NCBI RefSeq assembly: GCF_000716335.1
Contig: NZ_KL591016.1
Location: 39,222-103,221 of the forward strand
Length of the DNA: 64,000 nucleotides
Direction: 5' to 3'
Origin: Streptomyces sp. NRRL S-118
Lineage (GTDB): Bacteria > Actinomycetota > Actinomycetes > Streptomycetales > Streptomycetaceae
Shown here: in pieces, positions 1-9,089 of the stretch
How the letters are laid out: each line of letters starts with the position of its first letter
Numbering within the stretch: the first letter of the stretch is position 1
Notes under the pieces: model-generated
Told to the model about the DNA's origin: nothing
What the model saw: only the letters and a program-made list of their open reading frames with translations
Database searches by the model: none
Program-made: the position numbers and the translations under genes

Positions 1-642
1 CTGCGGGAAGCCCTGCCAGTCGTCGGGCATCATGATCCGGGTCAGGGCGGGGTGGCCGTCGAAGATCAGGCCGAAGAAGTCGTACGTCTCGCGCTCGTGC
101 CAGTCGTTGGTCGGGTACACCGCGACCAGCGAGGGGACGCGCGGGTCGCTGTCCGGGGCGGAGACCTCCAGGCGGATCAGCCGGCCGTGGGTGAGCGAGC
201 GCAGGTGGTACACGGCGTGCAGCTCGCGGCCCTTGTCGCCGGGGTAGTGGACACCGCTCACGCCCGTGCAGAGCTCGAAGCGGAGGGCGGGGTCGTCGCG
301 CAGGGTGCGGGCGACGCGCACGAGGTGCTCGCGGGCGATGTGGAAGGTGAGCTCGCCGCGGTCGACGACCGTCTTCTCGATCGCGTGGTCGGGCAGGAGC
401 CCCTGCTCCTCCAGGGCGCCCTCCAGCTCGTCGGCGACCTCGTCGAACCAGCCCCCGTAGGGGCGGACGGCCTCGCCGGGCAGGCGGACGGAGCGGACCA
501 GGCCGCCGTAGCCGGAGGTGTCGCCGCCGTTGTTCGCGCCGAACATGCCGCGCTGGACGCGGATCTCCTCGCCCTGGTCGCCGCGCTGCCCGGGCAGGTT
601 CTGCGCGCTGAGGTCCTTCTCGGGGTTCGGCTGCTCGCTCAC
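1..642 (-). CDS. nuoC: NADH-quinone oxidoreductase subunit C, 3' part outside window
   Basis: Peripheral-arm subunit of proton-pumping complex I (NADH to menaquinone). The 214 visible residues start at a GTG and run off the left edge. The stretch [17 protein letters not shown] is the ERExxDxxG signature of the 30-kDa/NuoC family. The N-terminus has a non-conserved extension of roughly 60 residues before the conserved fold, as in other actinobacterial NuoC proteins. Its GTG overlaps the nuoB stop by four bases (GTGA), so the two are translationally coupled within the nuo operon. The assignment is secure; only the C-terminus is missing. Confidence 0.95.
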   Translation of the reverse strand, partial: MSEQPNPEKDLSAQNLPGQRGDQGEEIRVQRGMFGANNGGDTSGYGGLVRSVRLPGEAVRPYGGWFDEVADELEGALEEQGLLPDHAIEKTVVDRGELTFHIAREHLVRVARTLRDDPALRFELCTGVSGVHYPGDKGRELHAVYHLRSLTHGRLIRLEVSAPDSDPRVPSLVAVYPTNDWHERETYDFFGLIFDGHPALTRIMMPDDWQGFPQ

Positions 643-1193
643 CGCAGGAGCCCCTTCATCTCGATGGTCGGCAGCGCCTTGAGCGCCGCCTCCTCCGCCT
701 CGCGGGCGGCTTCCCGGGCGTTGACCCCGAGCTTGGAGCTCTGGATCTTCTGGTGGAGCTTGAGGATCGCGTCCATCAGCATCTCCGGACGGGGCGGGCA
801 TCCCGGCAGATAGATGTCGACCGGGACGATGTGGTCCACGCCCTGCACAATCGCGTAATTGTTGAACATTCCGCCCGACGAGGCGCACACGCCCATGGAG
901 ATCACCCACTTCGGGCTGGGCATCTGGTCGTAGACCTGGCGCAGGACGGGCGCCATCTTCTGGCTCACCCGGCCCGCCACGATCATCAGGTCGGCCTGGC
1001 GCGGCGAGCCGCGGAAGACCTCCATGCCGAAGCGCGCCAGGTCGTACCGCCCGGCGCCGGTCGTCATCATCTCGATGGCGCAGCAGGCGAGACCGAAGGT
1101 CGCGGGGAAGACGGACGCCTTGCGCACCCAGCCCGCGGCCTGTTCGACCGTCGTCAGCAGAAAACCGCTCGGCAGCTTCTCTTCGAGTCCCAT
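639..1193 (-). CDS. nuoB: NADH-quinone oxidoreductase subunit B
   Basis: 184-residue NuoB, the complex I subunit that carries the terminal N2 [4Fe-4S] cluster and passes electrons to menaquinone. The cluster ligands are visible: adjacent Cys37-Cys38 in [10 protein letters not shown], Cys103 in GVCASSGG and Cys132 in LPGCPPRPE. The length is normal for the family. It lies 28 bp downstream of nuoA and overlaps nuoC, so it is the second gene of the nuo operon. Confidence 0.97.
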   Translation of the reverse strand: MGLEEKLPSGFLLTTVEQAAGWVRKASVFPATFGLACCAIEMMTTGAGRYDLARFGMEVFRGSPRQADLMIVAGRVSQKMAPVLRQVYDQMPSPKWVISMGVCASSGGMFNNYAIVQGVDHIVPVDIYLPGCPPRPEMLMDAILKLHQKIQSSKLGVNAREAAREAEEAALKALPTIEMKGLLR

Positions 1194-1221
1194 GTAGGTG
1201 CCCCTCAGCCCCTTAAGTCCC

Positions 1222-1581
1222 TCAGTCCCAGTCCAGGCCGCCGCGCCGCCACACGTACGCGTAGGCGACGAAGACGGTGAGCACGAAGAGCAGCATCTCC
1301 ACGAGCCCGAACAGCCCGAGCGCGTCGAAGCTGACGGCCCAGGGATAGAGGAAGACGATCTCGATGTCGAAGACGATGAAGAGCATCGCCGTCAGGTAGT
1401 ACTTGATGGGGAAGCGGCCACCACCGGCCGGAGTGGGTGTCGGCTCGATACCGCACTCGTACGCCTCAAGCTTCGCCCTGTTGTACCTCTTTGGGCCGAT
1501 AAGCGTGGCCATGACCACGGAGAAGATCGCAAACCCTGCCCCGAGGGCGCCGAGCACGAGGATGGGCGCGTAGGCATTCAC
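1222..1581 (-). CDS. nuoA: NADH-quinone oxidoreductase subunit A
   Basis: 119-residue membrane subunit of complex I with three hydrophobic helices. The conserved loop YECGIEPTP contains the family cysteine, and [12 protein letters not shown] lies in the second helix region. I start it at GTG 1581 because GGAAGGAG sits about eight bases upstream. An in-frame extension to 1623 has no ribosome-binding site and adds residues unlike the family. It is the first gene of the nuo operon. A Rex-type operator lies 80-95 bp upstream, so expression is expected to follow the NADH/NAD+ ratio. Confidence 0.93.
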   Translation of the reverse strand: MNAYAPILVLGALGAGFAIFSVVMATLIGPKRYNRAKLEAYECGIEPTPTPAGGGRFPIKYYLTAMLFIVFDIEIVFLYPWAVSFDALGLFGLVEMLLFVLTVFVAYAYVWRRGGLDWD

Positions 1582-1660
1582 GCTCCTCGCTCCTTCCAGT
1601 CGTCCTTGACCGTTGGACCGCACCGGGCATCCGTCTCGCCGCCTCGGGAGATCGCGTACA

Positions 1661-1676
1661 TGTGAGGCAGTTCACA
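1661..1676. promoter_or_regulatory. Rex operator (ROP) in the nuoA promoter
   Basis: TGTGAGGCAGTTCACA matches the Rex consensus TGTGAACNNNTTCACA at all but one of the specified positions. On the minus strand a TAGGAT -10-like hexamer lies at 1693-1698, which would place the operator just downstream of the start point, where a bound repressor blocks transcription. nuo operons are known Rex targets in Streptomyces. The -35 match is poor. Confidence 0.85.
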
Positions 1677-2273
1677 AGCCCGACTGCTTCGCATCCTATG
1701 CCCGTCGATCTGTGATCTGCGACACGGGGTACGACAACGTCTTTGTGATCTCCACCACCTGGCGAAGGATCATGAATCCCGATGAGCGCCGATCTTCATA
1801 CGGAGTGTGTCGACGGGGGTGCGGTATGTGACAAGAAGGGGGGTTACCGCTGGTCGGAGGGGGCTTGCCCTATCAAGGGATGTCCACTACAGGCAAATTC
1901 GCCCTGGACTCCTCCGGGTGATATAGGCGCTTCACCTCACTCGCCCGAGGGGTGCGCGGGGACCGATGTGGACGCGTGCGCGGTTTCACGATCTTTCGGG
2001 CGTCCGGGCGGCGACCTCTCCGTGACCTGCGTCACTCGGAATCCATGCCGCCGAAAGCGGGCTTGGCCACGCGGGTGAAGGGATGGTAAGCGCGCGGCAA
2101 TTCGGGCGTTTCGCGGAAACCCCATGATCACGGGCTTGATCACGTGCGTCCGTATTGTCCGTTACGGCGTCAATAAGGTCCACGGGGAAGCGGATTCACA
2201 CATTCCACGCGCAACTGTGGCGCACACCACGTTTCTTGAAGGGAACCGTGGGGCCCTGATAGCGGTTGTACTC
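1677..2273. other. nuoA / NlpC intergenic region, no gene seen
   Basis: The stretch separates divergent nuoA and the NlpC/P60 gene. Open frames here lack Streptomyces codon bias, and I see none worth calling. The octamer TGATCACG occurs twice, 12 bp apart (2125-2132 and 2137-2144). A small hairpin (CCACG/CGTGG arms, 2227-2252) lies just before the NlpC start. I looked for and did not find the conserved blocks of a ydaO c-di-AMP riboswitch. Confidence 0.5.
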
Positions 2274-3113
2274 ATGTCCCACACCGCTCACATACCCAGC
2301 CACCGGAAGCCCCGCCGCAGCGGCTCCAAGCTCGCGCTGCGCGCCGGAGTTGCCGGTGGCGTCCTCAGCACCGTCGCGGTGGCCGGTGCCGCGGGCCCGG
2401 CCCAGGCCGACCCGGTGACCGAGACCATCGAGATGCCCGCGCTCGGCGGTGGCGTCTCCGCGGACCTGTCGAGCGCCGTCGCCGCCTCCGCCGAGGCGAC
2501 GCAGCAGATCGCCCTCGACATGGAGCTCCAGGCCCAGGAGAACGCCGCGGCGGTCAAGGCCGCCAAGGAGGCCAGGACCGCCAAGCAGGAGGCCGAGCGC
2601 AAGGCGGAGGCCGAGCGGAAGGCGGCGGAGAAGGCCCGCGCCGAGGCCCAGGAGCGCGCCAACCGCTCCACCGAGCGCACCACGCTCGCCGCCTCGGCCC
2701 CGGACTCCTCCGACTCCTCCGACGAGGGCGGCTCCTCCTACGACTCCTCGCCGGCGACCGGCTCGGCCGCGGCGATCGTCGCCTTCGCCCGTGCCCAGGT
2801 CGGCGACGCGTACGTCATGGGCGGCACCGGCCCCAACTCGTGGGACTGCTCCGGCCTCGTCCAGGCCGCGTACCGCCAGGCCGGCATCGACCTGCCGCGC
2901 GTCTCGGGCTCCCAGTCGAGCATGGGCACCTCCGTCTCGCTCGACAACCTCCAGCCCGGTGACATCCTCTACTGGGGCAGCCGGAGCAACTCGTACCACG
3001 TGGCGATCTACGTCGGCGGCGGCAACTTCGTCGGCGCGCAGAACCCGGGCACCGGCGTCGTCGAGCGGTCGCTCGACTACGACCCGCCGTCCGGCGCGGT
3101 CCGCGTCCTCTGA
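2274..3113 (+). CDS. secreted NlpC/P60 peptidoglycan hydrolase
   Basis: 279-residue exported protein, probably a D,L-endopeptidase cutting peptide stems of peptidoglycan. An Arg/Lys-rich start followed by a hydrophobic stretch and AQA (residue 45) forms a signal peptide. Residues 66-140 are an Ala/Lys/Glu-rich coiled coil, then a Ser-rich linker (141-160). The C-terminal NlpC/P60 domain has catalytic Cys192 in WDCSGL and His242 in YHVAIY. I chose ATG 2274 because it gives the signal peptide; no strong ribosome-binding site is visible. Convergent with the next gene across a strong terminator. Resembles RipA/RpfB-partner hydrolases of actinobacteria. Confidence 0.9.
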   Translation: MSHTAHIPSHRKPRRSGSKLALRAGVAGGVLSTVAVAGAAGPAQADPVTETIEMPALGGGVSADLSSAVAASAEATQQIALDMELQAQENAAAVKAAKEARTAKQEAERKAEAERKAAEKARAEAQERANRSTERTTLAASAPDSSDSSDEGGSSYDSSPATGSAAAIVAFARAQVGDAYVMGGTGPNSWDCSGLVQAAYRQAGIDLPRVSGSQSSMGTSVSLDNLQPGDILYWGSRSNSYHVAIYVGGGNFVGAQNPGTGVVERSLDYDPPSGAVRVL

Positions 3114-3137
3114 CCGGAGCCGTACGCACACGGCAGA

Positions 3138-3180
3138 AAGGGCCGTCGCTCCCCCGCTCGGGGAGGGAGCGACGGCCCTT
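3138..3180. terminator. bidirectional terminator hairpin
   Basis: A perfect 16-bp stem (3138-3153 with 3165-3180) with an 11-base loop lies between the convergent NlpC/P60 and geranylgeranyl-reductase-type genes. The arms begin AAGGGCC and end GGCCCTT, so A and T tracts flank it on both strands. It can stop transcription from either side. Confidence 0.85.
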
Positions 3181-3209
3181 CGCCGTGTCCGGCCCGGCCG
3201 GCGCCGGGC

Positions 3210-4502
3210 TCAGGCCTTCGGCGCCACCTTCGACAGGCCATTGATGATCCGGTCCATCGCGTCGCCGCCCGTCGGGTCGGTGAGGTTGGCGAGCAGCTTC
3301 AGCGTGAACTTCATCAGCAGCGGATGCGTCAGGCCGCGCTGCGTGGCGATCTTCATGACCTTCGGGTTGCCGATCAGCTTCACGAAGGCGCGGCCGAGCG
3401 TGTAGTAGCCGCCGTAGGTGTCCTTCAGGATCTTCGGGTACGACTGGAGGGCCAGCTCCCGCTGGGCCGGGGTCGCGCGGGCGTGCGCCTGGACGATGAC
3501 GTCCGCGGCGATCTGGCCGGACTCCATGGCGTACGCGATGCCCTCGCCGTTGAACGGGTTGACCAGACCGCCCGCGTCGCCGACCAGCAGCAGGCCGCGC
3601 GTGTAGTGGGGCTGGCGGTTGAAGGCCATGGGCAGCGCGGCACCGCGGATCGGGCCGGTCATGTTCTCGGGGACGTACCCCCAGTCCTCCGGCATCGAGG
3701 CGCACCACGCCTTGAGGACCTCGCGCCAGTCCAGCTCCTTGAAGGAGTCGGAGGTGTTGAGGACGCCGAGGCCGACGTTCGACGTGCCGTCTCCCATGCC
3801 GAAGATCCAGCCGTAGCCGGGCAGCAGCCGGTCCTCGCCCGGGCCGCGCCGGTCCCACAGCTCCAGCCAGGACTCCAGGTAGTCGTCGTCGTGGCGCGGG
3901 GAGGTGAAATACGTGCGGACGGCCACGCCCATCGGCCGGTCCTCGCGCCGGTGCAGCCCCATGGCCAGCGACAGCCGGGTGGAGTTGCCGTCGGCGGCGA
4001 CGACCAGCGGCGCGTGGAAGGTGACCGGCGTCTTGTCCTCGCCGAGCCGGGCCTGCACACCGGTGATCCGGCCGGTGCGGTCGTCGATGACCGGCGCGCC
4101 GACGTTGCAGCGCTCGTACAGCCGCGCGCCGGCCTTCTGCGCCTGGCGGGCGAGCTGCTCGTCGAAGTCGTCGCGCTTGCGCACCAGTCCGTAGTCCGGG
4201 TAGCTGGCGAGTTCCGGCCAGTCGAGCTGGAGACGCACCCCGCCGCCGATGATGCGCAGGCCCTTGTTGCGCAGCCAGCCCGCTTCCTCGGAGATGTCGA
4301 TGCCCATCGCGACGAGCTGCTTGGTGGCGCGCGGGGTCAGACCGTCGCCGCAGACCTTCTCGCGCGGGAACGCCGTCTTCTCCAGGAGCAGGACGTCCAG
4401 ACCCGCCTTGGCCAGGTAGTACGCGGTCGTCGAGCCGGCCGGGCCCGCCCCGACGACGATCACATCCGCGGTGTGTTCGGAGAGGGACTGCTGCTCGGTC
4501 AC
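3210..4502 (-). CDS. menJ: geranylgeranyl reductase family FAD enzyme (MenJ-type menaquinone reductase)
   Basis: 430-residue flavoprotein of the geranylgeranyl reductase family. The N-terminal FAD motif is VIVVGAGPAGS (residues 14-24). CGDGLTPRAT near residue 51 is the family signature, and GDAGGLVNPFNGEGI is the second FAD-binding segment. In actinobacteria this clade (MenJ, characterised in Mycobacterium) saturates one isoprene unit of menaquinone. Its place beside nuo and menG supports that role, although chlorophyll-type reductases share the fold. GTG 4502 has GGGAG eight bases upstream. It is divergent from a GNAT gene. Confidence 0.85.
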   Translation of the reverse strand: MTEQQSLSEHTADVIVVGAGPAGSTTAYYLAKAGLDVLLLEKTAFPREKVCGDGLTPRATKQLVAMGIDISEEAGWLRNKGLRIIGGGVRLQLDWPELASYPDYGLVRKRDDFDEQLARQAQKAGARLYERCNVGAPVIDDRTGRITGVQARLGEDKTPVTFHAPLVVAADGNSTRLSLAMGLHRREDRPMGVAVRTYFTSPRHDDDYLESWLELWDRRGPGEDRLLPGYGWIFGMGDGTSNVGLGVLNTSDSFKELDWREVLKAWCASMPEDWGYVPENMTGPIRGAALPMAFNRQPHYTRGLLLVGDAGGLVNPFNGEGIAYAMESGQIAADVIVQAHARATPAQRELALQSYPKILKDTYGGYYTLGRAFVKLIGNPKVMKIATQRGLTHPLLMKFTLKLLANLTDPTGGDAMDRIINGLSKVAPKA

Positions 4503-4600
4503 GGCGGGGTCTCCCGAATACTCGAAATTGCGTACCGGACGGCACAGGTCATGTGCAGTCTAGGGGGACGTACGGATCACCGACCCGAAGGGCCACCCCG

Positions 4601-5134
4601 ATGACTGAGCTGCTTCCCGGCGCCGTCGAGCCCGTTGTCCGCCTGCGCGTACCGACGGACGAGGACGCGTACGCCTGGCACCGGGTCTTCGACGATCCCG
4701 AGGTCATGGAGTTCTTCCAGGGCGGGCCGGCCGAGCTGTCCGTCTACCACGAGTTCACCGCCCGCCAGCGCCGGCACGACGCCGAGCACGGCTTCTGCCT
4801 GTGGACCCTGCTGGACGAGGGCGGCGAGGTCATCGGCTTCACGGGCGCGCAGCCGTGGCCGCACGCCTGGGGGCCGGCCGGGGAGATAGAGATCGGCTGG
4901 CGGCTGGCACGGTCCGCCTGGGGCAAGGGGTACGCGACGGCCGCCGCCCGCGCCACCCTGGAGCGGCTGCGGGCGGCGGGGGTCGAGCGGGTGGTCGCCA
5001 TGGTGAACACCCGCAACACGCGGTCGATGGCGGTGGCCCGGCGGCTCGGGATGACCCGGGCGGAGACGTACGCCATCCCCGGCAGCGGCGGGCAGGAGGG
5101 GTACTGCTTCCGCCTCCCCCTGACCGCCGCCTGA
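4601..5134 (+). CDS. GNAT acetyltransferase, RimJ/RimL type
   Basis: 177-residue N-acetyltransferase. The acetyl-CoA loop appears as WRLARSAWGKGYATAAAR, followed by VVAMVNTRNTRSMAVARRLGM, the classic RimJ/RimL C-terminal half (neighbouring-residue motif N-x-x-S-x-x-V-x-x-x-L-G). It could acetylate a protein N-terminus or a small amine; the substrate cannot be told. Start ATG 4601 with a weak GAAGGG upstream. Divergent from menJ and convergent with the next gene. Confidence 0.8.
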   Translation: MTELLPGAVEPVVRLRVPTDEDAYAWHRVFDDPEVMEFFQGGPAELSVYHEFTARQRRHDAEHGFCLWTLLDEGGEVIGFTGAQPWPHAWGPAGEIEIGWRLARSAWGKGYATAAARATLERLRAAGVERVVAMVNTRNTRSMAVARRLGMTRAETYAIPGSGGQEGYCFRLPLTAA

Positions 5135-5156
5135 CGCGGCCGGACCTGCCGGCGCG

Positions 5157-7607
5157 TCAGTCCACGTCGTTGAGCGTCCAGGTGTCCAGGGCCACCTGGA
5201 ACGTCTCACGGGCGGTGTCCCAGGCGTCCTCCTGCGCGGTGAAGTAGACGGCGTACTCGGTGCCGTCCGCGGCGATGTACGACTGGTCGACGGCGTGGAT
5301 CGTCCGCCCGCCCTCGTCGGTGTACGTGTACTCCCAGATCGCGCCGGGCCGGCCCTGGAAGGTGTTGGCCTCCAGGCGCAGCCGCTGGTACCCGGCGTTC
5401 CTCTTGCGGGAGTTGGCCTCCAGGGTGGTGAGGTTCTCCAGCGAGGTGTACGGGGCGTCGTGGATCACGCCGACGAGGAAGTGCGCCATACCGGTGGACC
5501 CGGCGTAGGTGATCTGGCCCTTGGGCTCCTCCTTGACGCGGTCCCAGACGGAGGGGACGGCGAAGCTGAACCCGGCGGTGTCGGACACGAGCCGGTAGCC
5601 CTCGGGGACGGCGGGCGGCGTGGCACCGACGGGGTCGTCGACCGGGGTGGCCGTGGCGGAGGGGGCCGGGGAGGGTGTCCGGGAGGGCGCGGGGGCGGGT
5701 TTCGCGTCGCCCGCCGTCGGGCCGGGCGACGCGGTGCCCCCGGCCGTGGCGGAGGGCGCCGCCCCGACGGGTGACGGGGCCCCGCCGTCCCGCAGGAGGA
5801 GCGCCCCGGCGGTGGCGCCGCCCCCGACGACGAACGCCCCCGCGAGCACGGCCACCCACATCCCGACGCGCCGGGTGCCGGGCCGCGGGTCCGCCGGCCC
5901 GGAAACCCCGGCCGGGGCTTGCGGGGCGAGGGGAGCCTGCGGGGCGGGAGGAGCGGCAGGAGCAGCCGGGGCCTGCGGGGCGGCGGGCACCACCGGGGCC
6001 TGCGGGACGGCGGGCACCTCCGAGGCGGCCGGGGCGGCGGGCACCACCGGGGCCTGCGGGACGGCGGGCATCACCGGGACGGCAGGTGCGGCCAGGGCGG
6101 CCGGGGCCTCCGGGGCGGCGGGCATCACCGGGGCCTCCGGGGTCTCCGGGGTCTCCGGGGTCTCCGCGGCGGGGAACGCGGACGGGGCCTGCGGATACGC
6201 GGCCGGGCCGGCCGGGTACGCCGCGGGCGGCGGCGCCGGGGCGGTCACCGCGGACGGGGCGCGGTGCAGCACGCGCAGGAGCGCGGGCGCGGCGAGCGTC
6301 GCGGCGGACGTCCACAGCAGGCCGAACAGCAGCGCGTCCGCGCCGCTCGGGGCGACCTCGTAGGCGCCCTGGCCGCCGAAGCCGTCCACCGCCCCCGACA
6401 CCCGGCCCGACACCCCGCTCACCGCGGTCAGCAGCAGGTACAGGCCCAGGAAGCAGCCGGCCGTGAGCAGGTGCGCGGACCGGTCGGGCGTACGGCGGGC
6501 CGCCCACAGGCCGAGCGTCAGCGCGGCCGCCACCCCGAGGGCGACGAGCCCGGCCACCGCGCCCGCGCCCAGCTCGTCACCGATCTCCGGCAGGCCGACG
6601 CCGCCGTGCCCGACGGTCGGCCCGACCAGGTCGAAGCGGCCCTGGAGGTCGTACTCCACCGGTACGCCCCAGCTCAGGCCGAGCACCGCGAGGCCGATGT
6701 TGGGCAGGACGGGCAGGGTGAGCAGCAGCGCCCGGCCGTCCACGTCGTCGCCGTTCGCGCAGGCGACGAAGCCGACGACCGCGCACACCGCCACCAGCAC
6801 CCCCAGCACCCGCACGGCCGTGCCGAGCGCCCGCAGCGGCGCGTACCGCTCCAGGGTGTCGCGGCCCAGGACCCCGGCGCTCACCGCGGCGGTCAGGACG
6901 AGCGCGCCCAGCGCGGCGAGCGGAGCGGAGGAGGACACCTCCACCCCGGCCACCTCGGGCCGGGCGAACAGCCCGAGCACCAGCACCACGCCGCCGCCGA
7001 GCAACCCGGTGCGCACGGCCACGTCGGCGCCTTCGCCCCGCGACCGAAGCCGCCGCGCCCCCACGTACACCGCGGCGGCCCACAGGGCGGTGACGGTCAG
7101 CGGTACCAGGGAGAGTTCGGCGCCGCCCTGCGCGAAGGCACCGTCCTGCCCGAAGGCGTCACCGTCGCCGTAGCCGTACCCGCCGCCGTGGGGCCGTCCG
7201 CCGGACGCCGCGACCCCGAAGCCGCCGCCGAACGCCTGGAGCAGCAGTGCCAACGCGATCCGCAGCCGGTCGCTCCAGCCGACGACGACCTCGTCCTCCT
7301 GGCCGTACGACGGGACCGCCGCCGCCACGGCGAGCACCAGCAGCAGGGCGACCGGCCAGGCGACGGCCTTCGCCGCGGACGCCCAGTCGCCGCGCAGGGC
7401 CCGGCCGAGGAACAGCCCGACGGCCGTCGGCTGCGCGGGCTCGGGGGCGGGGGCGCCAGGGGCGTACGCGGGCGGCGGGGGGCCGGCCGGAGGCGCCGCG
7501 GGAGGCGGGGCCACCGGCGGCACGGGCAGCCGCTCCCGCCCGCACTTCGTGCAGAAGCGCGCCTCGTCCGCGGACGGGGTCCCGCAGTGCGGGCAGTACG
7601 ACGCCAT
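5157..7607 (-). CDS. large membrane protein with N-terminal zinc ribbon and Pro/Ala-rich linker
   Basis: 816 residues in a distinctive order. A zinc ribbon is formed by Cys5-x2-Cys8 and Cys19-x2-Cys22, followed by a Pro-rich stretch. About ten hydrophobic segments span residues ~75-450. A long Pro/Ala linker (~455-590) of APxAP-type repeats follows, then one more transmembrane helix ([18 protein letters not shown]). The extracellular C-terminal domain of about 120 residues has many aromatic residues and resembles those on actinobacterial sensor kinases. I do not recognise a function. The Pro/Ala section is encoded by degenerate short repeats (5930-6170). It lies between a GNAT gene and menG with no operon partner. 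Confidence 0.75.
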   Translation of the reverse strand: MASYCPHCGTPSADEARFCTKCGRERLPVPPVAPPPAAPPAGPPPPAYAPGAPAPEPAQPTAVGLFLGRALRGDWASAAKAVAWPVALLLVLAVAAAVPSYGQEDEVVVGWSDRLRIALALLLQAFGGGFGVAASGGRPHGGGYGYGDGDAFGQDGAFAQGGAELSLVPLTVTALWAAAVYVGARRLRSRGEGADVAVRTGLLGGGVVLVLGLFARPEVAGVEVSSSAPLAALGALVLTAAVSAGVLGRDTLERYAPLRALGTAVRVLGVLVAVCAVVGFVACANGDDVDGRALLLTLPVLPNIGLAVLGLSWGVPVEYDLQGRFDLVGPTVGHGGVGLPEIGDELGAGAVAGLVALGVAAALTLGLWAARRTPDRSAHLLTAGCFLGLYLLLTAVSGVSGRVSGAVDGFGGQGAYEVAPSGADALLFGLLWTSAATLAAPALLRVLHRAPSAVTAPAPPPAAYPAGPAAYPQAPSAFPAAETPETPETPEAPVMPAAPEAPAALAAPAVPVMPAVPQAPVVPAAPAASEVPAVPQAPVVPAAPQAPAAPAAPPAPQAPLAPQAPAGVSGPADPRPGTRRVGMWVAVLAGAFVVGGGATAGALLLRDGGAPSPVGAAPSATAGGTASPGPTAGDAKPAPAPSRTPSPAPSATATPVDDPVGATPPAVPEGYRLVSDTAGFSFAVPSVWDRVKEEPKGQITYAGSTGMAHFLVGVIHDAPYTSLENLTTLEANSRKRNAGYQRLRLEANTFQGRPGAIWEYTYTDEGGRTIHAVDQSYIAADGTEYAVYFTAQEDAWDTARETFQVALDTWTLNDVD

Positions 7608-7688
7608 GGGTGCTCCGGGTGGAGGAGGGACGGGGAACGACAGCGACCCATCTTGCCGGTTGCCGACTCCCCGTCAACTCGCCGGGCG

Positions 7689-8384
7689 CTATGCCGACTT
7701 CGTACCCCGGTGCAGGGCCACGATCCCGCCCGTCAGGTTCCGCCAGGCCACCTTCGACCAGCCGGCCTTCTGCAGGAGGCCGGCGAGGACGGCCTGGTCG
7801 GGCCAGCTCTGGATGGACTCGGCGAGGTACACGTACGCGTCCGGGCTGGACGAGACGGCGCGGGCCACCGGCGGCAGCGCGCGCATCAGGTACTCCTCGT
7901 ACACCGTCCGGAAGGGTGCCCAGGTGGGGTGCGAGAACTCGCAGATGACGACCCGTCCGCCCGGCTTGGTGACCCGGTACAGCTCGCGCAGCGCCGCGTC
8001 GGTGTCCTGGACGTTGCGCAGCCCGAAGGAGATGGTCACCGCGTCGAACGACTCGTCCCGGAAGGGCAGCCGCGTCGCGTCGCCCGCCGTCAGCGGCAGC
8101 CACGGGTGGCGCCGCTTGCCCTCGCGCAGCATGCCGAGCGAGAAGTCGCACGGCACGACGTACGCCCCGGTGCGCGCGAACGGCAGGGACGAGGTGCCGG
8201 TGCCGGCCGCCAGGTCGAGGACCTTCTGCCCGGGCCGGGCGTCGACCGCCTTGGCGACCTCCTTGCGCCACCGCCGGTCCTGGCCGAGCGAGAGCACGTC
8301 GTTGGTGAGGTCGTAGTTCGCCGCCACGTCGTCGAACATCGAGGCGACTTCGTGCGGCTTCTTGTCCAGGCTGGCTCGGGTCAC
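7689..8384 (-). CDS. menG: demethylmenaquinone methyltransferase
   Basis: 231-residue UbiE/MenG SAM-dependent C-methyltransferase, which makes menaquinone from demethylmenaquinone as the last step. SAM motif I is [16 protein letters not shown]. The family segments [19 protein letters not shown] and [12 protein letters not shown] follow. The start is GTG 8384; an open extension upstream to 8531 has no family similarity. It lies on the same strand downstream of mqnC and an amidohydrolase-like gene, so all three may be cotranscribed. Confidence 0.93.
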   Translation of the reverse strand: MTRASLDKKPHEVASMFDDVAANYDLTNDVLSLGQDRRWRKEVAKAVDARPGQKVLDLAAGTGTSSLPFARTGAYVVPCDFSLGMLREGKRRHPWLPLTAGDATRLPFRDESFDAVTISFGLRNVQDTDAALRELYRVTKPGGRVVICEFSHPTWAPFRTVYEEYLMRALPPVARAVSSSPDAYVYLAESIQSWPDQAVLAGLLQKAGWSKVAWRNLTGGIVALHRGTKSA

Positions 8385-8482
8385 GCACCCATTCAAGCAG
8401 GCACCCGGGTCCCCGGACCTGGAGGGCCCGGATGTCCTCCGGACCGGGCCGCGGGAGCCCGGCGGGATCCGGAGGACACGCC

Positions 8483-9082
8483 CTACGCCCTCCGGTACAC
8501 CAGCCGCCCGCCGAGCACGGTGGCCACGCACGTGGAGGCGCCGCGCCGCACCAGCTCGGTGCGGTCCGGCACGTCGAAGACGGCGAAGCGGGCGGGGCCG
8601 CCCGCCGCGAGGGCCGGCAGCAGGACGAGCGGCACCGGGGAGAAGGACGGCGGCCCCGGCAGCACCGGCGGGCGTCCGCCCACGGCGAGCCCGGCCCGCC
8701 GCACCGCGTCCAGGGCCGCGCGGGAGCGCAGTTCACCGGCGACGGCGACCGTGCCGTGCGCCAGCATCCGCTGCACCCCGCGCCGTGCGCTGGCGCCCCG
8801 CAGGGACGCGTCGGCGCGGAACAGCGCCTGGGCGCGCTCCCCGGTGAGCGGTTCGGTGCCGAGCCGGTCCGCCTCGCGCGGGTCGGGGTGGTACGCCTGC
8901 TCCAGGAGCTCGGGCCCGTACGGGTTGAGCAGTCCGGGTGTGAGGATGCCGGGCCACCGCCGCACCCGCGCCTGCGGGTGCGCGGCGGCGAGCTCCTCGT
9001 ACGGGCCGACGGCGGCGATGCGCGCGCCGTCGGCCAGGACCGCCGCCCCGGGCGTGGCTTCGGCGACGTGGATCGTCAGCAC
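8483..9082 (-). CDS. imidazolonepropionase-like (amidohydrolase composite domain) protein, lacks the barrel
   Basis: 199 residues. The N-terminus ([29 protein letters not shown]) and C-terminus ([10 protein letters not shown]) resemble the small beta-sandwich composite domain of amidohydrolases such as imidazolonepropionase and aminodeoxyfutalosine deaminase. The middle is far shorter than a TIM barrel, and no HxH metal motif is present. It starts 8 bp after the mqnC stop and precedes menG, so a role linked to menaquinone synthesis is a fair inference. It could be a degenerate deaminase or a binding protein. Confidence 0.65.
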   Translation of the reverse strand: MLTIHVAEATPGAAVLADGARIAAVGPYEELAAAHPQARVRRWPGILTPGLLNPYGPELLEQAYHPDPREADRLGTEPLTGERAQALFRADASLRGASARRGVQRMLAHGTVAVAGELRSRAALDAVRRAGLAVGGRPPVLPGPPSFSPVPLVLLPALAAGGPARFAVFDVPDRTELVRRGASTCVATVLGGRLVYRRA

Positions 9083-9089
9083 GGCCGGC

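Noticed and set aside
1782..2078. 98-codon Cys-rich open frame
   Set aside because: Third positions lack the G/C bias of real genes here, there is no ribosome-binding site, and it fills the promoter region.
1843..2270. c-di-AMP (ydaO) riboswitch before the NlpC/P60 gene
   Set aside because: Such riboswitches precede some Streptomyces wall hydrolases, but the conserved GAATCC, GGGGTGAATC and CAGCTAAC blocks are not all found here; only GGGTGAAGGG looks similar.
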